This document shows, one piece after another, positions 22,881 to 34,473 of a stretch of 64,000 nucleotides of DNA; position 1 is the stretch's first letter, and each line of letters starts with the position of its first letter. The position numbers were made by a program, and so were the translations under genes. The notes under the pieces were generated by a model. It was given only the letters and a program-made list of their open reading frames with translations. It made no database searches and was not told the origin of the DNA. This DNA is from Gymnothorax reevesii (Eukaryota; Chordata; Actinopteri; Anguilliformes; Muraenidae): contig CM056573.1 of NCBI GenBank assembly GCA_029721435.1, forward strand, positions 2,746,001 to 2,810,000, in the 5' to 3' direction.

Positions 22881-23000
22881 TGTCAAAAGTTCACAACAGG
22901 AACATTTAACAACAGGGGTGACCTGTTCAAGCCTGACGGGCTGCACCTGAACCGCAGGGGTACCTTTGCACTGGGCCAGCGTATGTTTAGGGTAGCATAG
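22881..23000 (+). pseudogene. ORF1 C-terminal fragment, SGNH-esterase-like block
   Basis: A 40-codon open stretch ending TAG at 22998-23000 contains GDLFKPDGLHLNRRG followed by ALGQRMF. The D-G-L-H-L signature with following N..G resembles the last catalytic block (Asp and His) of SGNH/GDSL esterases. Many CR1 elements carry such an esterase in ORF1. It lies 60 nt before the first ORF2 ATG, the position expected for the ORF1 end. The serine part is absent, so it is a truncated remnant. Confidence 0.6.
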
Positions 23001-23059
23001 AATTATTTAAACTCGGGACTTGGGGGGCAGGGAGGTTAGTGAGTGTTACACACAGGGAA

Positions 23060-26036
23060 ATGCAGACTGCCCCGATGGAGGCTGACGGCGTTACATGCAC
23101 TACTGATAATATACTTTTAAAGCAACAAAGCGTAGTCGAGGCCTTGAAGCAGCGGCCACATGGGAAATCAAGGGGGAAGAGCAGTAGTAATAACCTGAAA
23201 CGTTTTTACTTAAATGCAAGAAGCATAAAATATAAATTTCCTGAGCTTGAAGCTGTTATAATTAGTGAGGGCTATGACATAGTTGGGATTACGGAGACAT
23301 GGCTAAGTGAAGAGAATGAATATAATATAGAAGGTTATAAGCTCTTTAGGAAGGATAGATGTAATAGGCGAGGAGGGGGCGTAGCAATCTATGTGAATGA
23401 AAACATAAATGTAGAGGAAATTCCCCAAATTGAACATTCCTTGCCCTGTGAAGATATCTGGGCCAGGCTCATTGGCAAGCACGAGACAGGTTTAAACATA
23501 GGTGTATGCTATCAACCATCAGCTTTGGGCAGTACAATCAATGAAATGCTTTTTAGGAGGATTACCCAAGCTTAAAGAGGTGGAGGGACTATTATTATGG
23601 GAGACTTAAATTATCCTGGTATCAATTGGAAAATGGTGAAAGGACAGGGTAGGGGGAAGGAAGAATTTCTAGATGTTATGAATGATCATTTCTTGGTGCA
23701 GTATGTTAATAAACCTACAAAAGAGAAGGCAATTATCGACTTAGTGCTCTGTAATGACCCAGATAGAATTAGCAATGTTGAGGTACTGGAGCCACTTGGG
23801 ACAAGTGATCACCCTGCTGCTAATTTTGATGCTTCATGGGAAGTTAAAAAGGTCTATTCAAAAACAAAAATTTTCAATTTTAGGCCAGCAAAATTTGACA
23901 GGATGTGCTCATATCTAAGTGAAATAAAAAGGGAGACACTCTTGGACTGTGAGTCCGTAAATGAGACGTGGAAAAGATTTAAGGGGGTTTTACTTGAATC
24001 ACAACGCAGATTCATTCCAAAGGTGTCCAAAAGTAAGCTGAAAAAGCAGAATCCTCAGTGGATGACTAGAAGTATTCGTAGGATTTTGAGGGAAAAGAGG
24101 AATCTTTATAAGATTTACATAAAGGATAACAATGAGAATACTAAGGCTGAATACTGTAAAATGCAGGCTGTGGTCAAAAAAGAGCTGAGGAATGCTAGAA
24201 GACTGTATGAAAGACAAATTGCAGAGGGGGCAAAAACTAGCCCTAAGCGCTTCTTTCAGTACTGTAGCAGAAAAAGGAAAGTGTAGGTTAAGTGCATAAA
24301 GAATAAAAACGGATCGCTGCTATATGATAACAAGCATATTGCAGATGCCTTAAACAGTTACTCTTTTGAGAATTTTGCCTCAGAGGGGGTCTTTATTTGG
24401 CCAGAGGGCATGTTTATTGCTCAAGACTATTTAGCAGAAATTGAGGTTCGGAATAACGAAGTATTAGACAAGTTGCATAAACTAAAAGCAGATAAGGCGG
24501 CGGGTCCTGATGGCTTATATCCTAGAGTGCTCAGGGAAGTTGGCGGGATCATCTTTAAGCCGCTATCTACCATCTTCAGGCGGTCTTTAGGAACAGGAGA
24601 AATACCAAATGATTGGAAACAGGGCAATATAATACCAATATACAAGAAAGTGGACCGTACCGAGCCAGGAAATTACAGGCCAGTCAGTTTAACTTTCATT
24701 GCGTGCAAAAAATTGGAATCTATCATAAACGATGAGCTGGACTTATTTCTTGAACAGAACAGTATCTCGAGGGATAGCCAACATGGATTTCGTAAGGTAA
24801 GGTCATGCCTGACAAACATTCTGGAATTTATTGAAGAGGTCACCAGGACTTATGACCAGAGCAGGGCTTATGACATCATATACTTGGATTTTCAGAAAGC
24901 ATTCGATTCAGTACACATAAGAGACTAATTTTTAGTTGAGCTCCATTGGAGTTACAGGAGGTATTCTGGAATGGATTCAAAACTGGTTACAGGAAAGAAC
25001 ACAAAGTTTGGTGGTCAGTGGTATCTCATCTGAGCTGGGTATGGTGGGGAGTGGCGTCCCCCAGGGATCGGTGTTGGGGCCCTTACTGTTCCTCACCTAC
25101 ATTAATGACCTTGATGGGAATATTGAGAGCAGATTGGTTAAAGTTGCAGATGATACTAAATTGGGGGGTTTGGCAAATATTTTAGGGTCCACTAAAGTGA
25201 TTCAGAATGATTTGGATAGAATCCAGAATTGGGCAGAAATGTGGCAAATGAAATTTAATTTAGCAAAATGTAAAGCTGTACATGTAGGTAATAAAAACAT
25301 TAGACGGGATTACTTCATGGGAGGTTAAAAACTGGAATGTGCAGTACATGAGAAAGATCTGGGAGTGATTGTTGACCAAACCCTCACAGGCTCTAGCCAT
25401 TGTGCCGTAGCAGTTAAAAAAGCCAAACAGATGCTGGGATACTTTGCCAAAAGTATTGAGTACAAATCTAAGGAGGTGATTCTTCTTTTGTACAACACGT
25501 TCGTTAGACCACATCTGGAGTATTGTGAACAGTTCTGGGGACCATACTTTAAGAAAGATATAGAGGCTCTAGAGAAAGTTCAGAGAAGAGCCACTAAGCT
25601 TATTCCAGGTATAAAAGATGAAAGCTATGAGAAGAGGCTGAAGATCCTTAATCTCTTTAGTCCAAGGAAAAGGAGACTAAGGAGTGATTTGATTGATGTC
25701 TTTATATATGTTAAAGGGATTAACAAAGTGAATTATGTAGGATTCCTTCGACCAAGTGTTGCGAGTAGAACTCGGGGTCACAAATAGAGGTTGACCGAAA
25801 GTAAATTTAACACTGATATTCGGAAATATTTCTTCACCCAAAGAGTCATTTCAATGTGGAATAGTTTGCCTGACCATATTGTTGAGGCAGAGACCTTGGG
25901 GGTTTTTAAGAGCAGGCTTGACTTAAACCTAGATACCATTGAGTCAGAGTATCTGAAGGGATATATTCACAATAGTTTTTTGCTGACTGGGTTGCAGTCT
26001 GGTGACTGGATCACAGGGACGCAGGTGATATTTTGA
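23060..26036 (+). pseudogene. CR1-like ORF2: endonuclease and reverse transcriptase
   Basis: The first ATG is at 23060-23062 (MQTAPMEADG). Endonuclease motifs follow: LNARSIKYKF, GITETWLSEE (catalytic Glu), GVAIYVNENI, MGDLNYPGINW and TSDHPAANF. The RT runs from KADKAAGPDGL through NYRPVSL, YLDFQKAFDSV and GVPQGSVLGPLL to the active site KVADDTKLGG, with both Asp kept. The C-terminal region is of CR1 type (RTRGHK region, SMWNSLPDHIV). In-frame stops lie at 23573-23575, 24284-24286, 25326-25328 and 25785-25787, and a frameshift near 24928. About 990 codons in total, close to the normal ORF2 size. Not functional, but only lightly decayed. Confidence 0.9.
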
Positions 26037-26682
26037 AAGTGGGGGGGACCAAATAATGCGCTAAATTCCAGATTCCAAAATCAGATTTTCAGATACTGGA
26101 CCACCACTTCTCGCCCACTGTGAGAGCACCATGCACCATCATGTTTTTTACCTTGCCTGAATATTATGAAAATAATATTAATTGTTATTAAAATGAATTA
26201 AGAAGTGTAAATACATTCTTTAAAAGGTGTTTTGATCAAAATTGGCAAAACTGTAAGCTTTTTGTCAGTAACTCACCCACAGACCTGGGATGCTGACAGT
26301 TTATGAAGCCATGGATGAACAAGAGTTCACACTAAACAACATATACACATATGCATGATCAAATGATTAGGTCTGCTTCATTGTCTGGTATGAAATTGCC
26401 AAAGAAACCACATATACAACTTACATTCTCCACAATATGTTTGAAGTTAACATTTATTGATTATAGACTACTGTAATGTTGCAAATTTTGTAAGGAGACA
26501 CTGGTTCTTGACTTGTACCAACTGTATCCAGAACAGTTTAGTTTTAGTACTTTAGTACTTAGTTCTTACCATGAAAAATAACATTTAAACAAAGCACAAA
26601 TGAGAATAAATGTTTTTTTTTTTAATTAAAAAAAAGAAAACTCTGCTGTAAAATAACTGCTTGAGAGACCCTGAATTTGATG
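26037..26682. other. Non-coding stretch, nothing recognised
   Basis: May include the LINE 3' untranslated region at its left edge. A poly(T)/poly(A) run lies near 26609-26637. Nothing else supported. Confidence 0.45.
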
Positions 26683-26975
26683 AGGCCTATCGAAGAAAAT
26701 GGCCAAGCTGTAACAAAAGTTTGTCACGGTCTACCTTTTTCAAACAAAAAGCAACACCAAGTAGAAAACATGCCACATTACCACAAAACTTTGCACCTCA
26801 ACCCTTTGAAGTCCATACATTTTCAGCAGAACCAAACTCCTAAAATCGCACGGCCTGTAACAAACCCAGAGACGTACTAACTGAGTTTTTGATTGTGTTG
26901 CAGGTTCTTTGAAAAAGGACATCTGACATACTTTTGATGCAGCTCGGCCGTTTTCTTTGGTTGGCTTGTCGATTA
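26683..26975. repeat. Foldback repeat, arms ~62-67 bp
   Basis: The left arm (26683-26744) contains GAAAATGGCCAAGCTG and CTTTTTCAAAC. The right arm (26908-26972) contains their inverses, GTTTGAAAAAGG-like and CAGCTCGGCCGTTTTC. Arms match at roughly three quarters of positions. The loop is ~160 bp. Likely a decayed MITE or foldback element. Confidence 0.6.
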
Positions 26976-27443
26976 TGTTCATTAATATGCATGTGTGTTG
27001 CCGATTCATAGGGCTCTAATTTCGTAGACCAGGCACAGGTGTGGCGCAGGCGCGGCAAAAAGGGGTGCGCCGCGCCAACGGGGTGTGTCCAGGCGTATGC
27101 TGCAATTTCGTGCCCGGCGTAGCCTGGCGCAAGTACTCCTCTGTCCCGCCTCTGTCCCTCCTTCCAGCGCAAGTTGGCAAAGAAGGCGTCACAGCCGAGT
27201 CAAATCTTGCTCATTGGGAAGAGAAACGATGGATAGCGTGTTCCTATTATTACAGCCTGTTGCTGCTTAAAATTTTGGGATTAACATGCATGGACAACAA
27301 AGCAAGATACGTTACACATTTATTTTCAATATGTGATCTTAACTCAGTACGACATCATAGCAATCAGGCTGTATTCCTTTCCCCCACTAATAACGATAAT
27401 ACCTAGTAAAAAACCTAGACAATAATAGTAGCCAGTATTAAGC

Positions 27444-28794
27444 CGCTTGCACACTGGACGCGAAACGAATTTTTCGCTCGACAGATTGCGTTGAAAGCAG
27501 TGTCTTGTGTCTGAAAGTCTGACAGGGTTTTAATATATCTCCGTGTCCGATAGTTTATTATTATTTTTAATTTCTTCAAATCTACTGACTCTTTTAGATA
27601 TTAAACATGAATGTTTTGATAAGAGGGCTCAGTTCTTCAAGATGAGTATCGAGAATTTCAATCAATGTTTCTGTTTAAGCTGCTCAATAAAGTGAGTCAT
27701 CAACATTGGCACGGGATATTGTACAATGCCTCTGTGTCTGACAGCCAAAAAAAAAAAAAAAAACGATAAGAACAGATTGATATCAAAATAAAGAATCAAA
27801 AGAAACATTTTAACAACAGAACATCCAACGAACACTGCGATTAATTTATTTGCGGGTCATCTTTTTTGGATGTTCTGTTGGTTGGTGATGTATATGTATT
27901 TTTATTCTTTATTCCGTTATAAATCTGTTCTCATATCAATACTTTTATTTTTGCTGGGTGCCGGACATGGAGTATTTTGCATTTCGTGTCGGACAGTCTT
28001 TTTTTTTTTTTTTTTTTAATAATAAATTTGGCATCTCCAATCCCACCCAAATTTGGAATGCCCAACTGGGGAACTATGTACAAAGCTGCTCGTATACGAC
28101 CCCTTGCTGCCAACTCGGGATAGTGAGACAGTTCACGGCTCTCCTCCGAAGCACGTGCCTGTCTGCCACTGATTCTTATACGCTCATTGGTTGAATCCTC
28201 GTAAGTTCAGAACGAGGGCGGAGGATACCCGGACATGAACCAACCCGGAGTCTTCCTGATGAGCGCCCGTCCGGCCAACAGGAGGCGCTGGAGCAACGAA
28301 CAAAGCTGTTATTATTATATACCCAAATCCGGCAGTCCCTTCCCAATTTGAAACCCTGTAGCGCGATAGCCAATTGTGCGCTACTCTGAAAAAGCTGCCG
28401 ACCCCTGCCGGTGGGTACGTCGGGGCTTGAACTCGTGACATGGTGATCACCTCTGCACTGCGGAGCAGTGCCTTATCCGTGTGAGCCACCCGGCAGCTCC
28501 ACGTCGGACAGTCTTGATCGTGCATGCGATAATTTATTCACACTGTCAATGGTCATGCAAATGATTTGCTCTCTGACTACAAGCACTACTTTATCTCTGC
28601 TGTGGAAATAAAGCATGAATCTGTTCGATCCATCTGACTAATTTCCAAAAGAAAGACTGAATGAAGACTGTTGTCTATCTTCAACGGAAGAAAACAGACG
28701 AATAAAAAGACCAAGAGAAGTCGATGGCTCATTGTATTGACTTTGACTGTGATCAGTCGTGCGATAAATTTGTTTCGCGTCCAGTGTGCAAGCG
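27444..28794. mobile_element. Inner TIR element, non-autonomous
   Basis: The left terminus CGCTTGCACACTGGACGCGA (27444 onward) is the inverse of the right terminus, with about 36 of 39 positions matching. Interior palindromes such as AACAACAGAACATCCAA (27811-27827 region) and TTGGATGTTCTGTTG follow. Three-base flanks TTA and TCA (27438-27440 and 28798-28800) would suit a TWA-type PIF/Harbinger duplication if one is mutated, but this is weak. Without the nested SINE its length is about 836 bp. No transposase. Confidence 0.65.
28001..28502 (-). mobile_element. tRNA-derived SINE with 13-bp target duplication
   Basis: Minus strand: the head carries a pol III A box (TGGCTCACACGG, 28477-28488) and B box (AGTTCAAGCCCC, 28422-28433). 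A ~370-bp unrelated body follows, with an oligo(A) tail at 28001-28017. The 13-mer GTCGGACAGTCTT flanks both sides (27988-28000, 28503-28515), proving a retrotransposed insert. At about 500 bp it is long for a simple tRNA SINE. I do not recognise the family. Confidence 0.85.
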
Positions 28795-29370
28795 TCTTCA
28801 CCGAGCATAGAATTCAAGCATTATATACGCACTAACTGATGCCGAGGCAGTTTGTGGTTGGCTGAGAGAGATGTGAAGTTGTTAATTTGCATCATTGATT
28901 CAGTTGCGTTGATTAAGTCAGGTCGAGTTTCCATCCCGTGCCAACCGCCTTTGATCTGAAAAGAGGACAATCGATATAGATACTATAATTTATGAGCTGA
29001 TTCAGATAATTACATTAAACAGCGGTTGCTGTAATTATTTACTGTATTGAAATGTGCCTGACATTCATGCCTGTGAGGTTTCGGTAACTTTTGGTAACTT
29101 CGATAACGCACTGTGCACCGGTCAGCTAAATTATCACTGCACAGAAAGTGAACCAGGTTGTAGCCGGCAAGCTTTCTGCGCAACTGCAGCGAAGACTTTT
29201 CTACAAAATTGTCACTGCGTCTTGATGAATAAGTGACACCTCCCCCTACTACTCCGCCACACTCATCTCGGCACACGTTCGTCTACGCACTGTGTTGCAC
29301 CTCATGAAATTACCACTGCGTGGGCTGCGCCACGCTACGCCACCTGCGCTGCGCCAGGAAATTAGAGCCC

Positions 29371-30061
29371 AAAGACTTAAGACCCATCATATTTCTTATT
29401 AGGATCTGTTGATATCCCCTCGCTGACAGCGAAAACCAATGCACTAACTGCAAAGCAAATCACTTAGGCTAACTAATGCATCCCCAGCTCCACAGGGCAG
29501 GCAGGGGCTCCTCATCGATAGTGTTATCGACTGGAGATCACAAGTGTCCTCATAACAACAACTCCGATAACTTACATGAATTACCTGAGTATTTTGTGGC
29601 CACGACCTGCTGGCGTTGAATAAATCAGATATTGGAGAATTTGAGATTATTCTCTCTTTTGGCTATTTGTGCGAAAACTCATTCATATTCCCGTATGGAT
29701 TTTGCTTAAAAGTACGCACTTCCGAGCTTAGGTTGCTCAGCATATTTATCTGCATCATGTTGCTAAAAGATATTTGAAATAAATTTTTTAGAAAGTGAGT
29801 AATTAATAGTCTATTTAATCATCCCAAGGCCATTAGTAAAAATGAGTTAGGTATTAGCAGGACCAGTTCAGCTGGTTGATAGTTCACATTATTCAACGTG
29901 ACAAACAGAGGCGAATAGTCTAGTGCGTGATTGTTTTCAAACAATGCAAAAGGATCAAACAATTTAGATATAATGTTATTAGCTGAGCGAATGCTTGATA
30001 ATGTCATCTCTTTACATGACTATGGCTAGGAGGGATCTGATCAGTTTATCAAAGGTCTTAT
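29371..30061. other. Non-coding stretch, nothing recognised
   Basis: No supported gene or repeat. Confidence 0.5.
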
Positions 30062-30172
30062 TCATTTGCCATGTCGTCGGTGGTCTGCAAGACGTGAATC
30101 AACACGAATGGCCAGGGAGATGAGTCAATCCAGGTCCTCGGGCAAATCTCTCATCATTAGTTTGTCTTTGTG
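30062..30172 (-). pseudogene. Gag scrap of a sushi-type element
   Basis: Minus-strand translation reads KDKLMMRDLPEDLD, a stop, then LISLAIRVDSRLADHRR. It matches KDELVSRELPEDLDDLVDLAIRVDSRLEECRR in the gag of the element at 16.5-22.0 kb. Only ~110 bp survives, next to a GT microsatellite. An isolated relic. Confidence 0.75.
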
Positions 30173-30184
30173 TCTGTGTACATA

Positions 30185-30189
30185 TGTGT

Positions 30190-30224
<35 letters not shown>
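30185..30224. repeat. (GT)n microsatellite
   Basis: About 40 bp of GT repeats directly after the gag scrap. Confidence 0.9.
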
Positions 30225-30225
<1 letters not shown>

Positions 30226-30227
<2 letters not shown>

Positions 30228-32229
30228 GCTTCACAGGGGTCAGCAGAACTGACTCAGTGTCTCAGATCACACACTCTCTAAAATACCCGCTCTGCTTCAC
30301 CCGTATATAAGCCCCTCCCCCTTCCGCAGGTCTGGGCTCATAAAGCCTAAAATCTATTTCCCATCAGCACCCAGGGATTTACGCTTCTCTCCAATGGCTG
30401 CGTTTGTCACCTCAAGGGGAGCTAAGCACACTGGCCAGGTCGAGTGTGTCGTTGGGAATATTGAGCTCATTCGCAGGTTGGCTTCAGAGGAGAAAGTGCG
30501 GACAGAGCCATTATTAATGACCCCTTTCACGCCCCGACGCTCTTATTGGAGCATTTATCAGTGCCTGGTCCAGCCCTCTCGCTCATGTACACACACACAC
30601 ACACACACACAGACGAGCACTTTAGTGCGTTCAGGTCCTCTCGCACACGCTAACGCACTGATACTGTACTCGCTGACACACCCATGCTATTGTGCACATA
30701 CATGCTCAAGAAATCCTCATGCAAAATAATATATGTAACTGTGCACCCACATGCACAGAAAAACGGAGGAATATGTTTAATTGCAGACTTTGTGGCATGG
30801 GAAGATTCACACTATCAAATTGATATACATACCATTAGCCATTATACTTTTCTGCAGAAGGTGACAGAGGACGGCACATTCAAGTGTGACACTTATCTGG
30901 TGAATTTCAATCCTCAGCTTCTTCAACCAATGAAGTTGATTAGAGGTCAAATATTCAAACATGTCTGCTTGCTCATCTATTTGTCTGTTTGTCTAGACAA
31001 TATTGCTCAAATTTCTCAATAAATTTCAGTAATATTTTGTGGAAGAGTGGGCCACAGCACAAAGACCAATCTAGAAGATTTTGCTGTTGATCTAGATCAC
31101 TGTCCGATCACTATTTTCTCTTTTTTAAAGGTTTCCACATCATTGTGGGTTTGCAAAATGGAAATAATAAATGGCATACTTCTTAAAGTTTGCTCGATGG
31201 AAGTAAAGTTTCAAAAATTAGCTCTCCCTGAGTGCTTTTTAGTTCTAACTACAGTTCAGTCAGGTAAACTCGTGTATTAGGACTGAACAAATTTAATGAC
31301 ATATAGATGTAATGACACTTTAGTTTAGTGGAAGGTTCTGGTCTGGAGGTGCTCTCTGCCATGGCATAGCAAGAACATATTGAACAACTATCAACGTCGG
31401 TGGGGAGCAGATCCCCCCCTCGTCAGACTGAGCAGAACCAAACAGGTGGAGGCTGGGGTGGGGGTGGAAAGCAAAGCACATTTCTCACCTCACAGGTGAG
31501 GCGTCAGATTAAAGAGCAATGGTGGTTTATGCTGATTGTGCTTAAATAGACCAACGTAAAAGGTTATTTGCTGTTGCCGCTCTGTGATTGGTGCACCCTT
31601 GCTGATGCTCACAGCCGCATCAGGTGATGTACTGTGACTCCAGTTTCCTGCCTGAACCAGTTCCACGTATTAGCGGCATTACAGCAACATTTTGTGCCCT
31701 ATAATTTGTGCTGCACATTGAACGCTACCACAGACAAATGTAAACCCAGCACATCTAATCACGCAGCGATGAGAGATTGATACATTATAAAATCAAAACT
31801 TATTTTCTTTTGTACCCAGGCTCATTGATCAATAAAACAATAATGAACAGTACACACAATAAAACTATATTAATACAAGATTTAATTTGTTCCATATATG
31901 AGTAGTGAAGTACACTCTCACAAACAGACATGCAATGTTTTGGTTATTTGTTTTGTTCATATTCATGTATGCATCGCATTAAAAATTCATTTCCTTTTTA
32001 ATAAGGCTTGTAAATCATGTAACAATAAACATTGGTAAAGATGGTCGATTCCTTACCATGGAATACACACTAAGAGTACCATACATCTAGAACACTTTCT
32101 CCATATTGCTTGTTCAAACTTTACTGGAATAATGATAATCTGCTGAGACACTGCACTGCTATAATGCATGAATATAATCTTTTGAGCCTCAACAGCAGCC
32201 TCTTGCTGTTCACCTGATGAACAGTTGGC
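30226..32229. other. Non-coding stretch with short (AC)n at 30589-30610
   Basis: No supported gene. Short frames near 30394 and 30684 lack any recognisable domain. Confidence 0.5.
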
Positions 32230-32354
32230 GCGCGCACACACGCACACACACACACACACACACGCACACACACACACACACTCATGCACACACACACACG
32301 CACACACGCACACACACACACACACTCATGCACACACACACACACACACACGCG

Positions 32355-32389
<35 letters not shown>

Positions 32390-32438
32390 ACGCACATGCA
32401 CACACGCACACACACACACACACGCACACACACGCACG

Positions 32439-32499
<61 letters not shown>

Positions 32500-32500
32500 A
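32230..32500. repeat. Long (AC)n tract with CG interruptions
   Basis: About 270 bp of nearly pure CA with scattered CGCACA and CTCATGCACA interruptions. All overlapping frames of His-Thr or Cys-Val repeats are artefacts of this tract. Confidence 0.95.
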
Positions 32501-33833
32501 TGCACACATGCTCACAGTGAGGACTTTGTTAATCATATTGCTGCCACCACTTTGCGTACTCCTGTACTCTGAATGAGAACCAGCCGCCACCCTCAACATC
32601 CCCTTCTCCCCTCTCTTGAGCTGAGAGAAAATCTCTCAGAGCAGCAGCACAGCCCGAGCGGGTGGGTCTGTGGGTTTGTACGCGCTGGAGGTGCATACTG
32701 ATTCTCTGCGGGAAAAACGTAATGATCCAGAACTTACAAATATCACATCAGCATCCCAGTGTCTTCTCAAAGAGGCCTTTAGTATTGTGTTCAGTTATCA
32801 GAACAAATCTTAAAATGCCAATTGATCAGGTAAAGGTACTTGGTAAAGCTTTATCTGTGTTAAATATTCAAAAGTACAATCACTGCCTGTGCATCCTTAG
32901 AAGCATTTTCAAATTTGTCAAGTTATGATTATGAAAAGCAAAGCTCTGAAATGTCATACTAATTGCTGTTCATCAACGTTGATTTAATGCATGAATGCAG
33001 ACCAGCTACAGTTCCAGTTCTAGCAGAAGCACCCTGATACTGTGAGCTCTTGCCTGAGTAAAATGCGCTTCAGGGCAGCTGAGTTTTAGCTGGACAATCT
33101 GTCGTACGTTAATATTATTACTGGTGTGCAGTGAGGTCATGATAAATTGTGCAAGTTCCTCACTACCAATGCATACATCTGAAGACTTTGTATATTGACA
33201 GGAAACAAGGCAGTTTTAATGGAAACACGCATTACAATTTAATGATTGAATAAATCATTCTCCATATGGTAACAGTGAAACGCCCATGATTAGGATGTCG
33301 GTTAATAACAGGCGACGGAACGCGAGTGAGTGATGGTTTGATGATGACTGCTTCCCTTCGTAACTTAGCAACAGTCTGCAGAGCAGCTCTGTGCAGTGCA
33401 GTGCAGATGAGGGCAGCCCTTCAGTCAGCTGTGAGGGAAGGGAATAGCAGCTTATAACTGCAGCATGGAGACATGCAGAGGAATAACCAGCCAGTCAGAG
33501 ACCACAGAGACCCCCGTCACAGGAAACAGACAATCCAGCCAACCAACATAAGCAGTTCTGGAAGGACACCGTCAACAGTTTTGGAGCACGTTTGGGAAAT
33601 GATGAAAGTCATTGTGGAAAAATCAGAGGTCAGAGGTCACAAAAAATGAACAGATATGGAGCATTGGTAAAGGTCATAAAGTCGGTGCTATATGGCAAAG
33701 CCGCTGCGAATAGTGCTAAAGCAATGGATACGTATGGGCGCGTGTACATGTGCACGGACTGATGCAGCCTAAATCCATGGTGCCGCGTATCAATGGGCCC
33801 TTTGGGCAGTGGGTGTGCAGGCTTCAGCCAATC
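32501..33833. other. Non-coding stretch, nothing recognised
   Basis: Contains short GTGCA repeats near 33391-33405. No gene supported. Confidence 0.5.
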
Positions 33834-33838
33834 ACAGG

Positions 33839-34346
33839 TGTTATGGCCCCAATTTGTTATTACATTTATAACACAACAGCAACAGCAAGGGACGACAAAC
33901 ACAGTTTCAACAACTAAAACACATTTAATTTTTAACAAAGACCAAGACTAATAACAACCTACAACTAAAGACCAAGATTGATAAATAAGAAAAAAACAGA
34001 AATAATTACAGTCCCTTCTTGGTGGCGTGGCTTGGTGATGTCCTGGATGAAGAAAATGCTCAAACACAGGCAAAGAAATCCACAAAAGAAACTACACAGG
34101 TCTTGAACAGAAATGACAGGTCTGGTCACACGTATCCTTCTTCTTGCAATTTCTCCTACTCCTTTACTGTCTCAATTCTTTTCCTTATATACTCTCTTTC
34201 AGACCCCACCCACATTTAGACCTCTTTTTTTTAACTTTCTGAGACTTGCCCCAGACATGTTCAGGACATGTCTAAACATGACTCCAGTCTGAGCTTTACA
34301 AAAAAAAGGTAAATACTGCCATCTAGTGGCCTATATTCACATTACA
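33839..34346 (-). mobile_element. 3' LTR of the Gmr1-like element
   Basis: 508 bp, bounded on the plus strand by TGTTATGG and CATTACA. Contains a TATATAA box (34185-34191 on the minus strand) and ATTAAA in the downstream part. Nearly identical to the 5' LTR. Open frames within it are spurious. Confidence 0.95.
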
Positions 34347-34366
34347 CCTCCATTCCAAAAGGGAAA
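34347..34366 (-). other. Polypurine tract of the Gmr1-like element
   Basis: Minus strand sequence ending TTTTGGAATGGAGG abuts the 3' LTR (which begins TGTAATG). It is the expected place for plus-strand priming, though less pure in purines than usual. Confidence 0.6.
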
Positions 34367-34473
34367 AATTTTGACTCATAAAGGCAAAATTTTTCTTTTC
34401 AATACAAAATGGTGAAGTGAACACTTGTCTATATATACATATCATACAATATTCCAACACATGATATATACAT

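Larger units (their letters stand above)
22881..26036 (+). mobile_element. CR1-type LINE, nearly full-length, inactivated
   Basis: Plus-strand non-LTR retrotransposon with a remnant of ORF1 (esterase-like end), then ORF2 with apurinic endonuclease and reverse transcriptase. The RT and C-terminal sequence (for example KVADDTKLGG, KFNLAKCKAVHVG, VQRRATKLIPG) is of the CR1 clade. ORF2 holds several stops and one frameshift. The exact 5' and 3' ends, and any target duplication, are not evident. The 3' untranslated region may continue past 26036. Confidence 0.88.
27011..29370. mobile_element. Outer TIR element of a three-level nest
   Basis: A 13-bp perfect terminal inverted repeat, GGGCTCTAATTTC (27011-27023) and its inverse (29358-29370). 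Both ends continue into GC-rich, CpG-rich sequence (GTGGCGCAGGCGCGGC on the left, GGCGCAGCGCAGGTGGCG on the right when reversed). No transposase is seen and no target duplication was found, so the superfamily is left open. The element holds a second TIR element at 27444-28794. Confidence 0.6.

Noticed and set aside
32217..32576. Several frames of His-Thr or Cys-Val repeats
   Set aside because: They are translations of the CA microsatellite in different frames and strands.
34019..34219. 66-codon frame in the LTR, repeated at 39519-39719
   Set aside because: It lies in both LTR copies on the strand opposite to the element and has no domain.
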